Positions 1-8,409 of a DNA stretch of 33,213 bases are shown here, one piece after another. Positions within the stretch are counted from its first letter, which is position 1; every line of letters starts with the position of its first letter. Both the position numbers and the translations under genes were made by a program. The DNA is from Bacteroidota bacterium (lineage in GTDB: Bacteria > Bacteroidota > Bacteroidia > CAILMK01 > JACPUW01), in assembly GCA_020437725.1 (NCBI GenBank), contig JAGQWA010000004.1, positions 1 through 33,213 of the forward strand, written 5' to 3'. The notes below the pieces were generated by a model. That model had not been told where the DNA came from. It worked only from the letters and a program-made list of their open reading frames with translations, and did no database searches.

Positions 1-1072
1 TTATTACATTTTCATGTAAACTATTAGTGGGCAAGCCGTGGCAAATAACCAAATGCATTTTTTTTAATTCTGCGTCAGATATTTCAAATTGATTTTTATT
101 TAAAAAATACACCGTTGCTTTATTGCGCTTGTTACGGTTAATGCTTTTATGTAGGGCACCGACATCAGGGTGTGGCCCTGCAGCTAAAATTAAAATTTGT
201 TTACTGGCATCAACCACTTCTATGTAGGTGTTTTTAGAGTTATTTTGGATTAAATCATCATTTAACCCAGATAATTTTAATTGAAATTTTTTAACACCAC
301 TTTTATCGGCATTAAACAGAAAAGTATGTTCCTGATAATCGTTGTTATTTTTAAAGGTTATAGCTCTTTTTTGCTTTAAAACACCCTCTTCAAAAATTTG
401 AAGTTCGCAAGTCTTTTCTTTCATGTTTGTTGCACCAACAGAAACTTTTATTGGAAAGTCGTTATCTAAATAGGCAAAATCGTTATGAGTTATGGCAGAT
501 ATAAACGCGTCTATAGGAATCGATGTGTCGCCAGTTTTTACCGTAAATATTGGGGCATTGGGCAATGATTTACTGTAATTTGGCTCAATTCCTTTGTTTT
601 GAATTCCATCACTTAAAACAACAACACCAGCCAGATTAAGGCCTTCGTATTCATTTTTAATTTGTGTAAGTGCCTCTGTAATATTCGTGCTTTTGCCATT
701 AAACTCGTTTTCAGGAGAACTTATATAGTGCATTCGTTTTTCATATTCAGAATGTTCTTCGTTTTTAAAACTGGTAATTGCATTTTTTACATCTGAAGAA
801 TCAGGTGCCATCTGCATAGAAGCACTATTGTCTACCAAGTATGCTAAAATGGGTTTTTCAGTTTTCTTTTTCACAAACTGCATAAATGGCGAAAGCAATA
901 AAAATGCAATTAGAAAAAGCCATGTGGCACGAGTAAGGGCAAGAACAACAGGCCATTTTTTGGTAAATACTGGCTTTTTTCTGGCCGTAAAATAAAGTAC
1001 CAATGCTCCTATTAATGAGCCTAAAACAACTATAACTAGCCAGATTAGCGAGTGGGGTAAATGTATATTCAA
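1..1072 (-). CDS. VWA-domain membrane protein with GATase-like region (3' end cut off)
   Basis: The reading frame is open on the minus strand from about 1072 to the window edge, giving 357 residues without a stop. Residues 8-30 and 41-64 are hydrophobic membrane segments. A von Willebrand factor A domain follows: its metal-site motif DxSxS sits at residues 81-85 (D81, S83, S85), with a later Thr in NGKSTN and Asp in VVLSDG. Near the cut end, ILILAAGPHPDVG looks like the start of the class I glutamine-amidotransferase-like domain seen in large Bacteroidota VWA proteins of about 650-700 residues; this is family knowledge recalled rather than searched. The start is uncertain. TTG at 1072 is chosen because it keeps both membrane segments; the first in-frame ATG (near residue 64) would lose them. 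The function is unknown; such proteins are thought to act in envelope assembly or protein-protein contacts. Confidence 0.75.
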   Translation of the reverse strand, partial: MNIHLPHSLIWLVIVVLGSLIGALVLYFTARKKPVFTKKWPVVLALTRATWLFLIAFLLLSPFMQFVKKKTEKPILAYLVDNSASMQMAPDSSDVKNAITSFKNEEHSEYEKRMHYISSPENEFNGKSTNITEALTQIKNEYEGLNLAGVVVLSDGIQNKGIEPNYSKSLPNAPIFTVKTGDTSIPIDAFISAITHNDFAYLDNDFPIKVSVGATNMKEKTCELQIFEEGVLKQKRAITFKNNNDYQEHTFLFNADKSGVKKFQLKLSGLNDDLIQNNSKNTYIEVVDASKQILILAAGPHPDVGALHKSINRNKRNKATVYFLNKNQFEISDAELKKMHLVICHGLPTNSLHENVI

Positions 1073-1205
1073 AATGAGTGTTGGTGCTTGTATTGCGAAT
1101 AACCGCAAAAAAATGCTATTAGTGCGTTGAATTACAATTTTTCACAATTTTGAATGAGGGAAAATTATCAAACTAAAAAGCATGTAGGCGAGTTTAATTC
1201 TTACT

Positions 1206-1213
1206 TACTTTTG
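1206..1213 (+). promoter_or_regulatory. Candidate -7 promoter box for gdhA operon
   Basis: TACTTTTG matches the Bacteroidota -7 consensus TAnnTTTG exactly and is followed by CGCC. It lies 47 bases before the gdhA ATG, which would give a leader of about 40 bases. No clear TTG/TTTG -33 box is seen at the usual distance. Confidence 0.5.
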
Positions 1214-1260
1214 CGCCCAATTTTACAACCAACTTTTTTAGACTAATAGTAAAAAAAATC

Positions 1261-2607
1261 ATGTCAGATTTCATGAATAGGGTGATTGCCAGATCACCCG
1301 GAGAAGCTGAGTTTCATCAGGCAGTACGTGAGTTGTACGAAACAGTTCAACCAGTATTAGAAAAACATCCTAAGTATAAAAATCATAAAATTCTAGAAAG
1401 AATGGTAGAGCCAGAAAGGCTAATTTCTTTTAGAATTACGTGGGTTGATGACCAAGGAAACTTGCAAGTAAATAAAGGCTACAGGGTACAAATGAATGGC
1501 GCAATAGGCCCCTTTAAAGGCGGTTTGCGTTTTCACCCAAGTGTAAACCAAAGCATTTTAAAGTTTTTGGCGTTTGAACAAATCTTTAAAAATTCATTAA
1601 CTGGCCTTCCAATGGGTGGCGGTAAAGGTGGTTCAGACTTTGATCCAAAAGGTAAGTCTGACAATGAAGTAATGCGTTTTTGCCAAGCATTTATGAGCGA
1701 ACTTTATAGACATATTGATGCCGATACTGATGTGCCTGCCGGTGATATTGGTGTAGGTGGCAGAGAAATTGGCTATTTATTTGGCTATTATAGAAAACTT
1801 AAAAACGTATATCACGGTGTTTTAACAGGTAAAGGCCAAGGTTGGGGCGGTAGCTTAATTAGACCTGAAGCCACCGGTTATGGTAGCGTGTATTTTGCTC
1901 AAAACATGCTTCAGAATGTGGGAGATAGTTTAGCAGGTAAAATTTGCTTGGTTTCTGGTTCAGGAAACGTAGCTCAATTTACCATTGAGAAACTATTGCA
2001 CATGGGTGCAAAACCAGTAACTGCATCAGACTCATCTGGTTTTATTTATGACTCTGAAGGTATTAATGAAGAAAAACTAGAATTCATTAAAGACCTTAAA
2101 AACAATAAAAGAGGTAGAATAAGCGAGTATGCCGATAAATACTCATCTGCAACTTACACATCTATTGATAGCAGTGCAGATTTTAATCCGCTTTGGAGTT
2201 TAACAGCCAATTGCGCATTTCCATCCGCCACTCAGAATGAGATAAACGAAAAAGATGCGCATAACTTGGTTAAGGGAGGCATAAAATTGGTGTGCGAAGG
2301 TGCCAACATGCCTTCTACAATCGAAGCCATTAATGTTTTCCAGTCAAACGGACTATTATATGCTCCTGGCAAGGCATCAAATGCTGGTGGTGTGGCAGTT
2401 TCGGGTCTTGAAATGAGCCAAAATAGCTTAAGACTTGGCTGGACCAGAGAAGAAGTTGATAACAGACTTAAAGATATTATGAAGAATATTCATGATACTG
2501 CTTTAAGAACATCAGAAGAATATGGAGATAAAGGCAACTATGTAATGGGTGCCAATATTGCTGGATTTATCAAAGTGGCTGATGCCATGATTGATCAAGG
2601 CGTATAA
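1261..2607 (+). CDS. gdhA: NADP-type glutamate dehydrogenase (class I, hexameric)
   Basis: Catalyses reversible reductive amination of 2-oxoglutarate to glutamate in the cytoplasm, linking ammonium assimilation to the TCA cycle. The 448 residues match the usual length of the roughly 450-residue bacterial hexameric class. The substrate-binding stretch PMGGGKGGSDF sits at 118-128, with the conserved active-site Lys at 122. VPAGDIGVGGREIG follows, and GWGGSLIRPEATGYG leads into the Rossmann domain with the dinucleotide motif GSGNVA. The start is a plain ATG after an A-rich leader with no Shine-Dalgarno, as is usual in Bacteroidota. A TAnnTTTG promoter box lies 47 bases upstream. It is first in a tight operon, with the next gene 7 bases downstream. 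NADP rather than NAD preference is inferred from similarity to GdhA and not proven by a residue. Confidence 0.95.
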   Translation: MSDFMNRVIARSPGEAEFHQAVRELYETVQPVLEKHPKYKNHKILERMVEPERLISFRITWVDDQGNLQVNKGYRVQMNGAIGPFKGGLRFHPSVNQSILKFLAFEQIFKNSLTGLPMGGGKGGSDFDPKGKSDNEVMRFCQAFMSELYRHIDADTDVPAGDIGVGGREIGYLFGYYRKLKNVYHGVLTGKGQGWGGSLIRPEATGYGSVYFAQNMLQNVGDSLAGKICLVSGSGNVAQFTIEKLLHMGAKPVTASDSSGFIYDSEGINEEKLEFIKDLKNNKRGRISEYADKYSSATYTSIDSSADFNPLWSLTANCAFPSATQNEINEKDAHNLVKGGIKLVCEGANMPSTIEAINVFQSNGLLYAPGKASNAGGVAVSGLEMSQNSLRLGWTREEVDNRLKDIMKNIHDTALRTSEEYGDKGNYVMGANIAGFIKVADAMIDQGV

Positions 2608-2614
2608 AATTTGA

Positions 2615-3067
2615 ATGATGCTAAGTGAAGCGCAATTTCAGGCTGATTTAAAAACAGCCATGAAAGAAAAAAACCAAGCCGGTTTAAGAACGCTAAGGGC
2701 CATAAAATCGGCCATTTTACTTGCTAAAACCCAAGCTGGTGGTGGTAATGAGATAGATGACTCAGAACTTTTGAAAATTCTTCAAAAGCTAGCTAAACAA
2801 CGCGAAGAGTCTATTGCTGTTTATGAAAAGCAAGGACGAGCTGATTTGGCTTCTGATGAAAAAGAAGAACTTAATATTCTAAACAGCTATTTACCTGAAC
2901 CACTTTCTGATGAAGAATTGGCGGCGTTAATTGCAGAAGTAATTGTGCATGCGGGTGCAAAATCAAAAGCAGATATGGGCAAAGTAATGGGTTTGGCCAT
3001 AGCAAAGGCTAATGGTAAAGCTGATGGAAAACGCATCTCAGCCGAAGTAGGTAAACAGCTTTCATGA
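2615..3067 (+). CDS. GatB/YqeY domain protein
   Basis: A 150-residue soluble protein of the YqeY family, which resembles the C-terminal tRNA-binding tail of the amidotransferase subunit GatB. Typical features are the opening LKTAMKEKN...LRTLRAIKSAI, the middle LQKLAKQREESIAVYEKQGR, and the ending ADMGKVMG...GKADGKRISAEVGKQL. Length and order match the family across its whole span. The exact role of YqeY is unresolved; tRNA binding is suggested for the family. Two adjacent ATG codons (2615 and 2618) could each serve as start. The gene sits 7 bases after gdhA and its stop overlaps the start of the next gene in ATGA, so it is almost certainly cotranscribed and coupled. Confidence 0.9.
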   Translation: MMLSEAQFQADLKTAMKEKNQAGLRTLRAIKSAILLAKTQAGGGNEIDDSELLKILQKLAKQREESIAVYEKQGRADLASDEKEELNILNSYLPEPLSDEELAALIAEVIVHAGAKSKADMGKVMGLAIAKANGKADGKRISAEVGKQLS

Positions 3068-3603
3068 ATGGTTTAGACATTATTGCTCTTGTTTTTATAG
3101 CCTTTTTCTTTTATCAAGGCTTTAGAAAAGGGGCAATTAATGAGCTTTTTACTCTTCTAGCCTTCATTATTGGAATTGTTGTTTCACTTAAAATTACGCA
3201 TGTAGTAATAGAAAAAGTGGCGCCTGATGTTCAGTCGCCACTTTTTCCTTTTATAATGTACTTAATTGTGTTTTTATTGGCTTTAATAGCAGTTCAGTTT
3301 TTAGGAAAATTGCTGAGCAAGCTCATAAAAACCACACTTTTAAGTTTACCTAATAAATTAGCGGGTGGCACAATGGGAATTTTAAAGGCTTTGTTGGTTT
3401 TAGGAACCATTTTTTGGCTTTTACAAAAAACTCAATTGGTTGATATCGAAAACCAAAACAATTCGCTAGTTTTCAATTTTTTGGCCGAACAAACGCCCAA
3501 ATTTTTAGCATTAATTTCTGATATACTGCCCATTGTAAAAGAGCAAATTCAAGATATTGAGCAATATTTTGACTCGCTATTAAAACCAAAAGTAGGCATT
3601 TGA
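3064..3603 (+). CDS. CvpA family membrane protein
   Basis: A 179-residue inner-membrane protein. Four hydrophobic segments can be read at roughly residues 3-20, 28-48, 62-84 and 104-122, and the N-terminus has the family pattern DIIALVFIAFFFYQGFRKG. The CvpA family was named for colicin V production and is linked to envelope stress tolerance; its molecular role is not known. The start overlaps the preceding stop in ATGA, and its own stop overlaps the next gene's TTG start in TTGA, so translation along gdhA-yqeY-cvpA-pabA looks coupled. The C-terminal 45 residues are hydrophilic with EQIQDIEQYFD, possibly a short helix. Confidence 0.88.
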   Translation: MNGLDIIALVFIAFFFYQGFRKGAINELFTLLAFIIGIVVSLKITHVVIEKVAPDVQSPLFPFIMYLIVFLLALIAVQFLGKLLSKLIKTTLLSLPNKLAGGTMGILKALLVLGTIFWLLQKTQLVDIENQNNSLVFNFLAEQTPKFLALISDILPIVKEQIQDIEQYFDSLLKPKVGI

Positions 3604-4178
3604 TAGTGCTCATTGATTGTTACGACTCTTTTAGCCACAACCTACAAGCCCTTGTAAGAAGCAACGGAGTTGAGTGCTGTGTAGTTAGAGTTAATGAGCT
3701 TAAAGACTTGAAAAACATTCCAAAAATTTCTGGAATAATTTTGAGTCCCGGCCCTGGTCAGCCAAATGATTACCCAGAATTGCAGCAATTTTTTATAGAG
3801 CATTATCGCCAATGGCCTTTCTTGGGTGTGTGTTTGGGTCATCAACTAATAGGTACTTATTTCGGGTTGAAGTTGACCAAGCTTAGCTATCCAATTCACG
3901 GAAAAATTCGCAAAGTAGAGCAAATCGATAATCATGCAATGTTTAGGCTTTTCCCTAGACAATTTAAAGTAACACGCTATCATTCATTGGTTTTAGAAAT
4001 GGCCGAAACGCCAAACCTGGCTATTACCGCAAGAGACCTAAATGAAGGTTGGCCAATGGCCTTTGCACACAATAATTTACCAATATGGGGTGTTCAGTAT
4101 CACCCAGAGGCTTTTTGTACCGAATATGGTAATCAATTGCTCACCAATTGGTTAAACTTTACCAATGTGGCAACTTAA
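3600..4178 (+). CDS. pabA: Glutamine amidotransferase of chorismate-using synthases (PabA/TrpG type)
   Basis: Class I glutamine amidotransferase subunit of aminodeoxychorismate or anthranilate synthase, releasing ammonia from glutamine for its partner. The 192 residues match the family. The oxyanion motif is LSPGPGQP at 49-55, the nucleophile is C78 in GVCLGHQ, and H168 and E170 in YHPEAF complete the triad. The start is TTG at 3600, overlapping the cvpA stop; GTG at 3606 would also keep the conserved LIDCYDSF and cannot be excluded. No partner synthase subunit (PabB/TrpE) is in the window, so the choice between folate and tryptophan is open. Isolation from trp genes favours PabA or a dual-use subunit. 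Confidence 0.85.
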   Translation: MIVLIDCYDSFSHNLQALVRSNGVECCVVRVNELKDLKNIPKISGIILSPGPGQPNDYPELQQFFIEHYRQWPFLGVCLGHQLIGTYFGLKLTKLSYPIHGKIRKVEQIDNHAMFRLFPRQFKVTRYHSLVLEMAETPNLAITARDLNEGWPMAFAHNNLPIWGVQYHPEAFCTEYGNQLLTNWLNFTNVAT

Positions 4179-4243
4179 TATTCGTTTGGTGGCTGTTATT
4201 TATCTATGTTGCGTTAATTGCATTCACCAAATACAAGTAAAAT

Positions 4244-4909
4244 ATGCTTGCAAGTAAACTTATGATTCAAGACTTTCCAATAATTAAGGAAAGCGATAAT
4301 ATAGATAGAGTTAGCGAAGTTGCCTTTGAGTTTGATGTGTTTCATGTTCCAATAGTTAAGGGTGAAAAGTACGTTGGGCTGCTTCCTTTTGATATTCTCT
4401 CTGAGTTAGATATTCTAGAAGACAAAAAAATTTTAGAGTTTAGAAACGATTTATTGCCCATAAGTATTAAAGAAAGCGACTTTGTATTTTCTGCAATAAA
4501 ACCCATTGCCGATATGGAGTTAACGTTAATGCCTGTAGTGGACGAAAATGAAAAATTAATTGGGGTAATAAGAAACATTGATATTATTAAGTACTTAAGC
4601 CAAACAATTAGTTTAAGCGAACCTGGATCATTCATTACTTTAATGGTAAATCAACGTGATTATAATTTGCAAGAAATATCACGAATTGTAGAAAGCAATA
4701 ATGCCAAGGTTCTATCTCTTTACTTAGAGCCAACAAATGAAACTGACGAAATGCTTGTTACTTTGAAAATAGACCGTAAAATTATTTCTCACATCTTAGC
4801 AACATTTAATAGGTTTGGATACCAATATTTAGCGCACTCTGGCTTTGAAGAACACAACAACGATCTTTTAGATCGCTACCGTTTGCTAATGAAAATGATG
4901 AATATTTAA
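4244..4909 (+). CDS. CBS-domain protein, next to NAD kinase
   Basis: A 221-residue soluble protein. The first 125 residues carry a pair of CBS motifs, readable as FDVFHVPIVKGEKYVGLLPFDI and MELTLMPVVDENEKLIGVIRNIDII, the form that normally binds adenosyl ligands. The C-terminal part (about 135-221) reads SLSEPGSFITLMVNQRDY and then ISRIVESNNAKVLSLYLEP, which resembles an ACT-like regulatory fold. Its last base overlaps the nadK start (TAATG), so the two are translationally coupled. A CBS gene directly before nadK is, as I recall, a common arrangement in this phylum and suggests nucleotide sensing tied to NAD(P) balance; that role is inference. Confidence 0.85.
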   Translation: MLASKLMIQDFPIIKESDNIDRVSEVAFEFDVFHVPIVKGEKYVGLLPFDILSELDILEDKKILEFRNDLLPISIKESDFVFSAIKPIADMELTLMPVVDENEKLIGVIRNIDIIKYLSQTISLSEPGSFITLMVNQRDYNLQEISRIVESNNAKVLSLYLEPTNETDEMLVTLKIDRKIISHILATFNRFGYQYLAHSGFEEHNNDLLDRYRLLMKMMNI

Positions 4910-5787
4910 TGAGACTAGCCTTATACTCTAGATTCGGTAAAAAAGAAGTTGAAATCATTAAATCGTTTGCCAAAATTTTAGGCAAACACAAAATTCAATT
5001 TACTGCCAATGAGCATAAAAAAAGCGAATATTTAAATAAGTTAGAAGGTTTTTCTGGGTTCTATAATAGTCATTTGTCTCTAAAAGAATCGGCATCTGAT
5101 TATGTAATTAGTTTTGGAGGAGATGGAACTGTACTTGAAACCCTTCTTTTTGTGCTCGATTCGCAAATACCAATTGTGGGTTGCAATACAGGTAGGCTTG
5201 GATTCTTAGCCAGTATTGGTAAAAATGATTTAGAAAAACTTATAGAGCAACTATTGGCTCGAAACTTTACACTAGAATCGCGCAGTGTGTTAAAAATTGA
5301 ATCGAAGAACGACTCATTGAAAGAACCGCAATATGCTCTAAATGATGTTAGTTTACACAAACGAGATACATCAGCCATGATCACTGTTGATACATTTTTA
5401 GATGAGGAGTATTTCAATACATATTGGTCTGATGGTTTGCTAGTTTCTACTCCAACAGGAAGCACTGCATATTCTCTTAGTTGTGGGGGGCCGTTAATGT
5501 TTCCAAACTCATCGGGTTTTATTATTAATCCTGTTGCTCCGCATAATCTCAATGTTAGACCCGTTGTAGTATCAAACAACACCAGAATAAAATTAGTGGT
5601 AAAAGGCAGGGGTACTAAATTTTTACTATCATTAGATTCTAGGTTTAAAGTGCTCGACTACGGCAGTGAAATAACCATAACAAAAGCACCGTTTGAATTA
5701 AAATTTGTTGAAATAAATAGGCAAACCTTTGTAAATACTCTACGCGGTAAATTGAATTGGGGAACCGACCACAGGAACAAATATTAG
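4909..5787 (+). CDS. nadK: NAD kinase
   Basis: Phosphorylates NAD to NADP in the cytoplasm, the only route to NADP. The 292 residues fit the family. The signature GGDGT is at 70-74 (ISFGGDGTVLETL), followed by GCNTGRLGFLA, the ALNDV region, and the C-terminal motif SDGLLVSTPTGSTAYSLSCGGP. LNVRPVVVSNNT closes the core. The ATG shares one base with the upstream CBS stop. Neighbouring NADP-dependent enzymes such as gdhA give a plausible metabolic setting but do not share its operon clearly. Nothing abnormal is seen. Confidence 0.95.
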   Translation: MRLALYSRFGKKEVEIIKSFAKILGKHKIQFTANEHKKSEYLNKLEGFSGFYNSHLSLKESASDYVISFGGDGTVLETLLFVLDSQIPIVGCNTGRLGFLASIGKNDLEKLIEQLLARNFTLESRSVLKIESKNDSLKEPQYALNDVSLHKRDTSAMITVDTFLDEEYFNTYWSDGLLVSTPTGSTAYSLSCGGPLMFPNSSGFIINPVAPHNLNVRPVVVSNNTRIKLVVKGRGTKFLLSLDSRFKVLDYGSEITITKAPFELKFVEINRQTFVNTLRGKLNWGTDHRNKY

Positions 5788-5858
5788 TGGTTTTATGCCC
5801 AATTTTTATTGCTTAAAGTATATTCGTGGCTAGCTGCGATTTGACTTAAGACTTGTAT

Positions 5859-6668
5859 ATGTTTAACAGGCTCAAAATTATCATTCCATTACTTCTTTTG
5901 CCATTTATGGGTTTGGCACAACATGAGGTTGGATTCAAGGTGGGTTTTGCCAATTATCTTGGCGATTTAGCGCCATCAATTGCATTTGGCTCATCTAGAC
6001 CAGCAGCAGGGCTGCTTTATAGATACAACTACAGCGCTAAATGGAAGTTTAGAACAGGGTTAACCTATTTTAGACTACACGGCTCTGATAGAAATTTTAG
6101 AGAAAACGAAACAAGAAACCTAAGTTTCAGAACATCAATTTGGGAAGCTGAGTTTCTGGCAGAGTATCATTTGTTGCCATTTATTCCAGGTATGAGTAAA
6201 CTCACATTTTCGCCTTACATAGTTGGTGGTTTTGCAGCCTTTAAGTATCAACCTCAAGTAGATTACGATGGCACTTGGTTAAATCTTAGAGATATAGGTA
6301 CCGAAGGACAAGTTGCACCAGGCTCAAATCTTCAGCCGTACAACGACTTTTCTTTCTCGTTTCCAATTGGTTTAGGTTTCAAAAAAACACTTACCGATCA
6401 AATGACTTTTGGACTAGAAGTAACCTATCGCTTTACGCTTACAGATTATTTAGACGATGTAAGTAAAGCCTATGCCGACCCAGCTTTGTTGGCAGGTTCA
6501 CCGTATCCTGAAACCACTATTGCCCTTGCTGATAGAACCCCAGAATTAGGTTTAGAGCGCAATGAAATTGGTTCTTTACGTGGTAATCCAGACGATTTGG
6601 ATAAGTATTTAATGGTAACAATATCATTCTGTAAAAGACTGGGATACGCTCCTTGTTACGCATTTTAA
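5859..6668 (+). CDS. DUF6089 outer-membrane-type protein, copy 1 of 3
   Basis: A 269-residue exported protein. A signal peptide is evident: MFNRLKIIIPLLLLPFMGLAQ, cut after AQ. The body has alternating hydrophobic strands typical of small outer-membrane beta-barrels. It shares with the next two genes the landmarks YLGDL, RNLSF, a TEGQ segment, FTLTDYLDDVSK and a C-terminal RG(N/D)P...DKY block, which I assign to DUF6089. The C-terminus is CYAF; the second copy ends CNAF and the third CFKF. An upstream in-frame TTG at 5853 is possible, but ATG at 5859 gives the cleaner signal peptide. In flavobacteria a single DUF6089 gene often follows nadK, as I recall. Function unknown. Confidence 0.85.
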   Translation: MFNRLKIIIPLLLLPFMGLAQHEVGFKVGFANYLGDLAPSIAFGSSRPAAGLLYRYNYSAKWKFRTGLTYFRLHGSDRNFRENETRNLSFRTSIWEAEFLAEYHLLPFIPGMSKLTFSPYIVGGFAAFKYQPQVDYDGTWLNLRDIGTEGQVAPGSNLQPYNDFSFSFPIGLGFKKTLTDQMTFGLEVTYRFTLTDYLDDVSKAYADPALLAGSPYPETTIALADRTPELGLERNEIGSLRGNPDDLDKYLMVTISFCKRLGYAPCYAF

Positions 6669-7525
6669 TGGTTAGAATGAAAAACATTTTTCAGATTATA
6701 GCAGTTCTCGGAGTTTTGTTGGTATGCAAAAATGTATCGGCACAATGGAACGAACGCAACTATTGGGAATTTGGGCTAATGCTTGGCGGCAGCAGCTACC
6801 ACGGAGAGTTAACTGAACGCCTTAATAACACCGAAGATTGGAATGCAGCATCTAGTTTTATCATGAAATACCACTTTGATAGAACTTCTTCGCTTCGATT
6901 TGCAATAAGTGCTGGAACCATTTCAGGCAACGACCTAAACTCAATTTACGCGTGGAGAAGGAACAGAAATTTAAACTTTAGATCTAGAATTTTGGATGTA
7001 AGTTTTGTTCCCGAAATTCACTTGTTTACAGGCCCCGCATTTAATCGTGGTATTCATCCTTATGTTAGTGCAGGTTTTGCATTTGCGTATTTTAATCCTA
7101 AAGCAAATCTTAATAATGAGTGGATTGATTTACAGCCACTTGGCACCGAAGGGCAAGGGCTAATTTATAATGGCGCACCTGGAGACAAATACTCATTAAC
7201 AACCCTTGCTTTTCCTTTAGGCTTAGGAATAGAAGCCCATGTAGGAAACAGTTGGTTTTTGAGTGTAGATGTTAGGTATAATGTTACACTTACCGATTAT
7301 TTAGACGATGTGAGCACCTATTATCCATCACAGTCTGCCATGTTAGCAGCTTACGGAGTAGGCTCTAACAATGTGGTGCTTTCTGATAGAAGATTAGTTC
7401 CAGAAAATTCAACTACTGGAAGTTTAGACGACCTTAGAGGAGACCCCCAAAACAAAGACCGATACCTATTTTTTGGCATAGTATTATCAAAAAAAATGAT
7501 CTCTATGCCTTGCAATGCATTCTAA
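6668..7525 (+). CDS. DUF6089 outer-membrane-type protein, copy 2 of 3
   Basis: A 285-residue paralog of its neighbours. The signal peptide ends at VSAQ after a hydrophobic run beginning at IFQIIAVLG. Shared landmarks are SSYHGEL, RNLNFRSRI, LQPLGTEGQG, TLTDYLDDVSTYY and the terminal DLRGDPQNKDRYLFFGI. The start at 6668 is chosen because its ATG overlaps the preceding stop (TAATG). A second ATG at 6677 opens a more standard signal peptide (MKNIFQ) and is an equal alternative. The tight junction implies coupled expression with copy 1. Function unknown beyond an outer-membrane beta-barrel prediction. Confidence 0.85.
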   Translation: MVRMKNIFQIIAVLGVLLVCKNVSAQWNERNYWEFGLMLGGSSYHGELTERLNNTEDWNAASSFIMKYHFDRTSSLRFAISAGTISGNDLNSIYAWRRNRNLNFRSRILDVSFVPEIHLFTGPAFNRGIHPYVSAGFAFAYFNPKANLNNEWIDLQPLGTEGQGLIYNGAPGDKYSLTTLAFPLGLGIEAHVGNSWFLSVDVRYNVTLTDYLDDVSTYYPSQSAMLAAYGVGSNNVVLSDRRLVPENSTTGSLDDLRGDPQNKDRYLFFGIVLSKKMISMPCNAF

Positions 7526-7539
7526 ATTGTTGACCCTTT

Positions 7540-8385
7540 ATGATTAAAAAAACTGTTCTTCTCCTAATGCTTTCCTTGCCAATAATGGCATTCTCCCAAA
7601 AATGGGAAGCAGGTATTTTTGGTGGAGTATCTCATTACAACGGAGACTTTAGCGAAGGTCTTATTGAATTGGAGCATACCCATATGGCCTTGGGTGGGTT
7701 GTTGAAATACAATTATGCTGAGAAAATTACCCTTCGTGGTGGTCTTTATTATGGTACCATTTCTGGTGATGATGTAGATGCCAGCGACATTATAAGAAGA
7801 GATAGAAATTTGCACTTCACTTCAACCATAACTGAGTTTAGTCTCGTTCCTGAATTTAACCTAACCGGATATAACATTAGTAGAAACAACTTGAGATTTA
7901 CTCCTTTTGTTTATGCTGGTTTGGGAGTATTTAAATTTAACCCATATGCAACCAGTACAACTGGCGGGCAAGTATACTTGCAGCCTTTGAGAACTGAAGG
8001 ACAAGGAGCTCAATATTTTCAGCAGCCCGGTAAGGAAGAGAGAAAACCATATGCATTAACTCAAATTAATGTTCCAATTGGTGTTGGAATTAAATTTAGA
8101 CTAGCAGGAAACTTTACAATGACCATAGAAGCTTCTGCCCGAAAAGTATTTACTGATTATCTTGATGACGTGAGCAAAACTTATATTAGTGACGATATTA
8201 TTAACTCGCTTGGTGGACAGGAATTAACAGGGAAATATAGCGATAATAGGTTGGGGATATATGACTATGGTTCAGCTGATATTAATAGTATTCCAAGAGG
8301 CAACTCAACTTACCAAGACTGGTATTATTACCATGGCATTGGAATTACCTATACCTTCTTTCCGCCTAGATGCTTTAAATTTTAG
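7540..8385 (+). CDS. DUF6089 outer-membrane-type protein, copy 3 of 3
   Basis: A 281-residue exported paralog, 14 bases after copy 2. The signal peptide MIKKTVLLLMLSLPIMAFSQ is cut after SQ. It keeps SHYNGDF, RNLHF, LQPLRTEGQGAQYF and FTDYLDDVSKTY, and the C-terminal RGNSTYQDWYYYHGIGITY. In the second half it differs more from copies 1 and 2 than they do from each other, as far as can be judged by eye. It is the last gene of the cluster; a hairpin terminator follows 27 bases after the stop. Function unknown. Confidence 0.85.
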   Translation: MIKKTVLLLMLSLPIMAFSQKWEAGIFGGVSHYNGDFSEGLIELEHTHMALGGLLKYNYAEKITLRGGLYYGTISGDDVDASDIIRRDRNLHFTSTITEFSLVPEFNLTGYNISRNNLRFTPFVYAGLGVFKFNPYATSTTGGQVYLQPLRTEGQGAQYFQQPGKEERKPYALTQINVPIGVGIKFRLAGNFTMTIEASARKVFTDYLDDVSKTYISDDIINSLGGQELTGKYSDNRLGIYDYGSADINSIPRGNSTYQDWYYYHGIGITYTFFPPRCFKF

Positions 8386-8409
8386 GTTAGATAGTATTTG
8401 AATAAGAAT

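Noticed and set aside
4185-4235. TTTGGTG...CACCAAA inverted repeat before the CBS gene
   Set aside because: Seven-base arms about 35 bases apart with no T run and no promoter-like element at the right place; could be chance.
5100-5582. Minus-strand frame of 160 codons opposite nadK
   Set aside because: nadK has its full set of motifs on the plus strand; the antisense frame has no recognisable domain.
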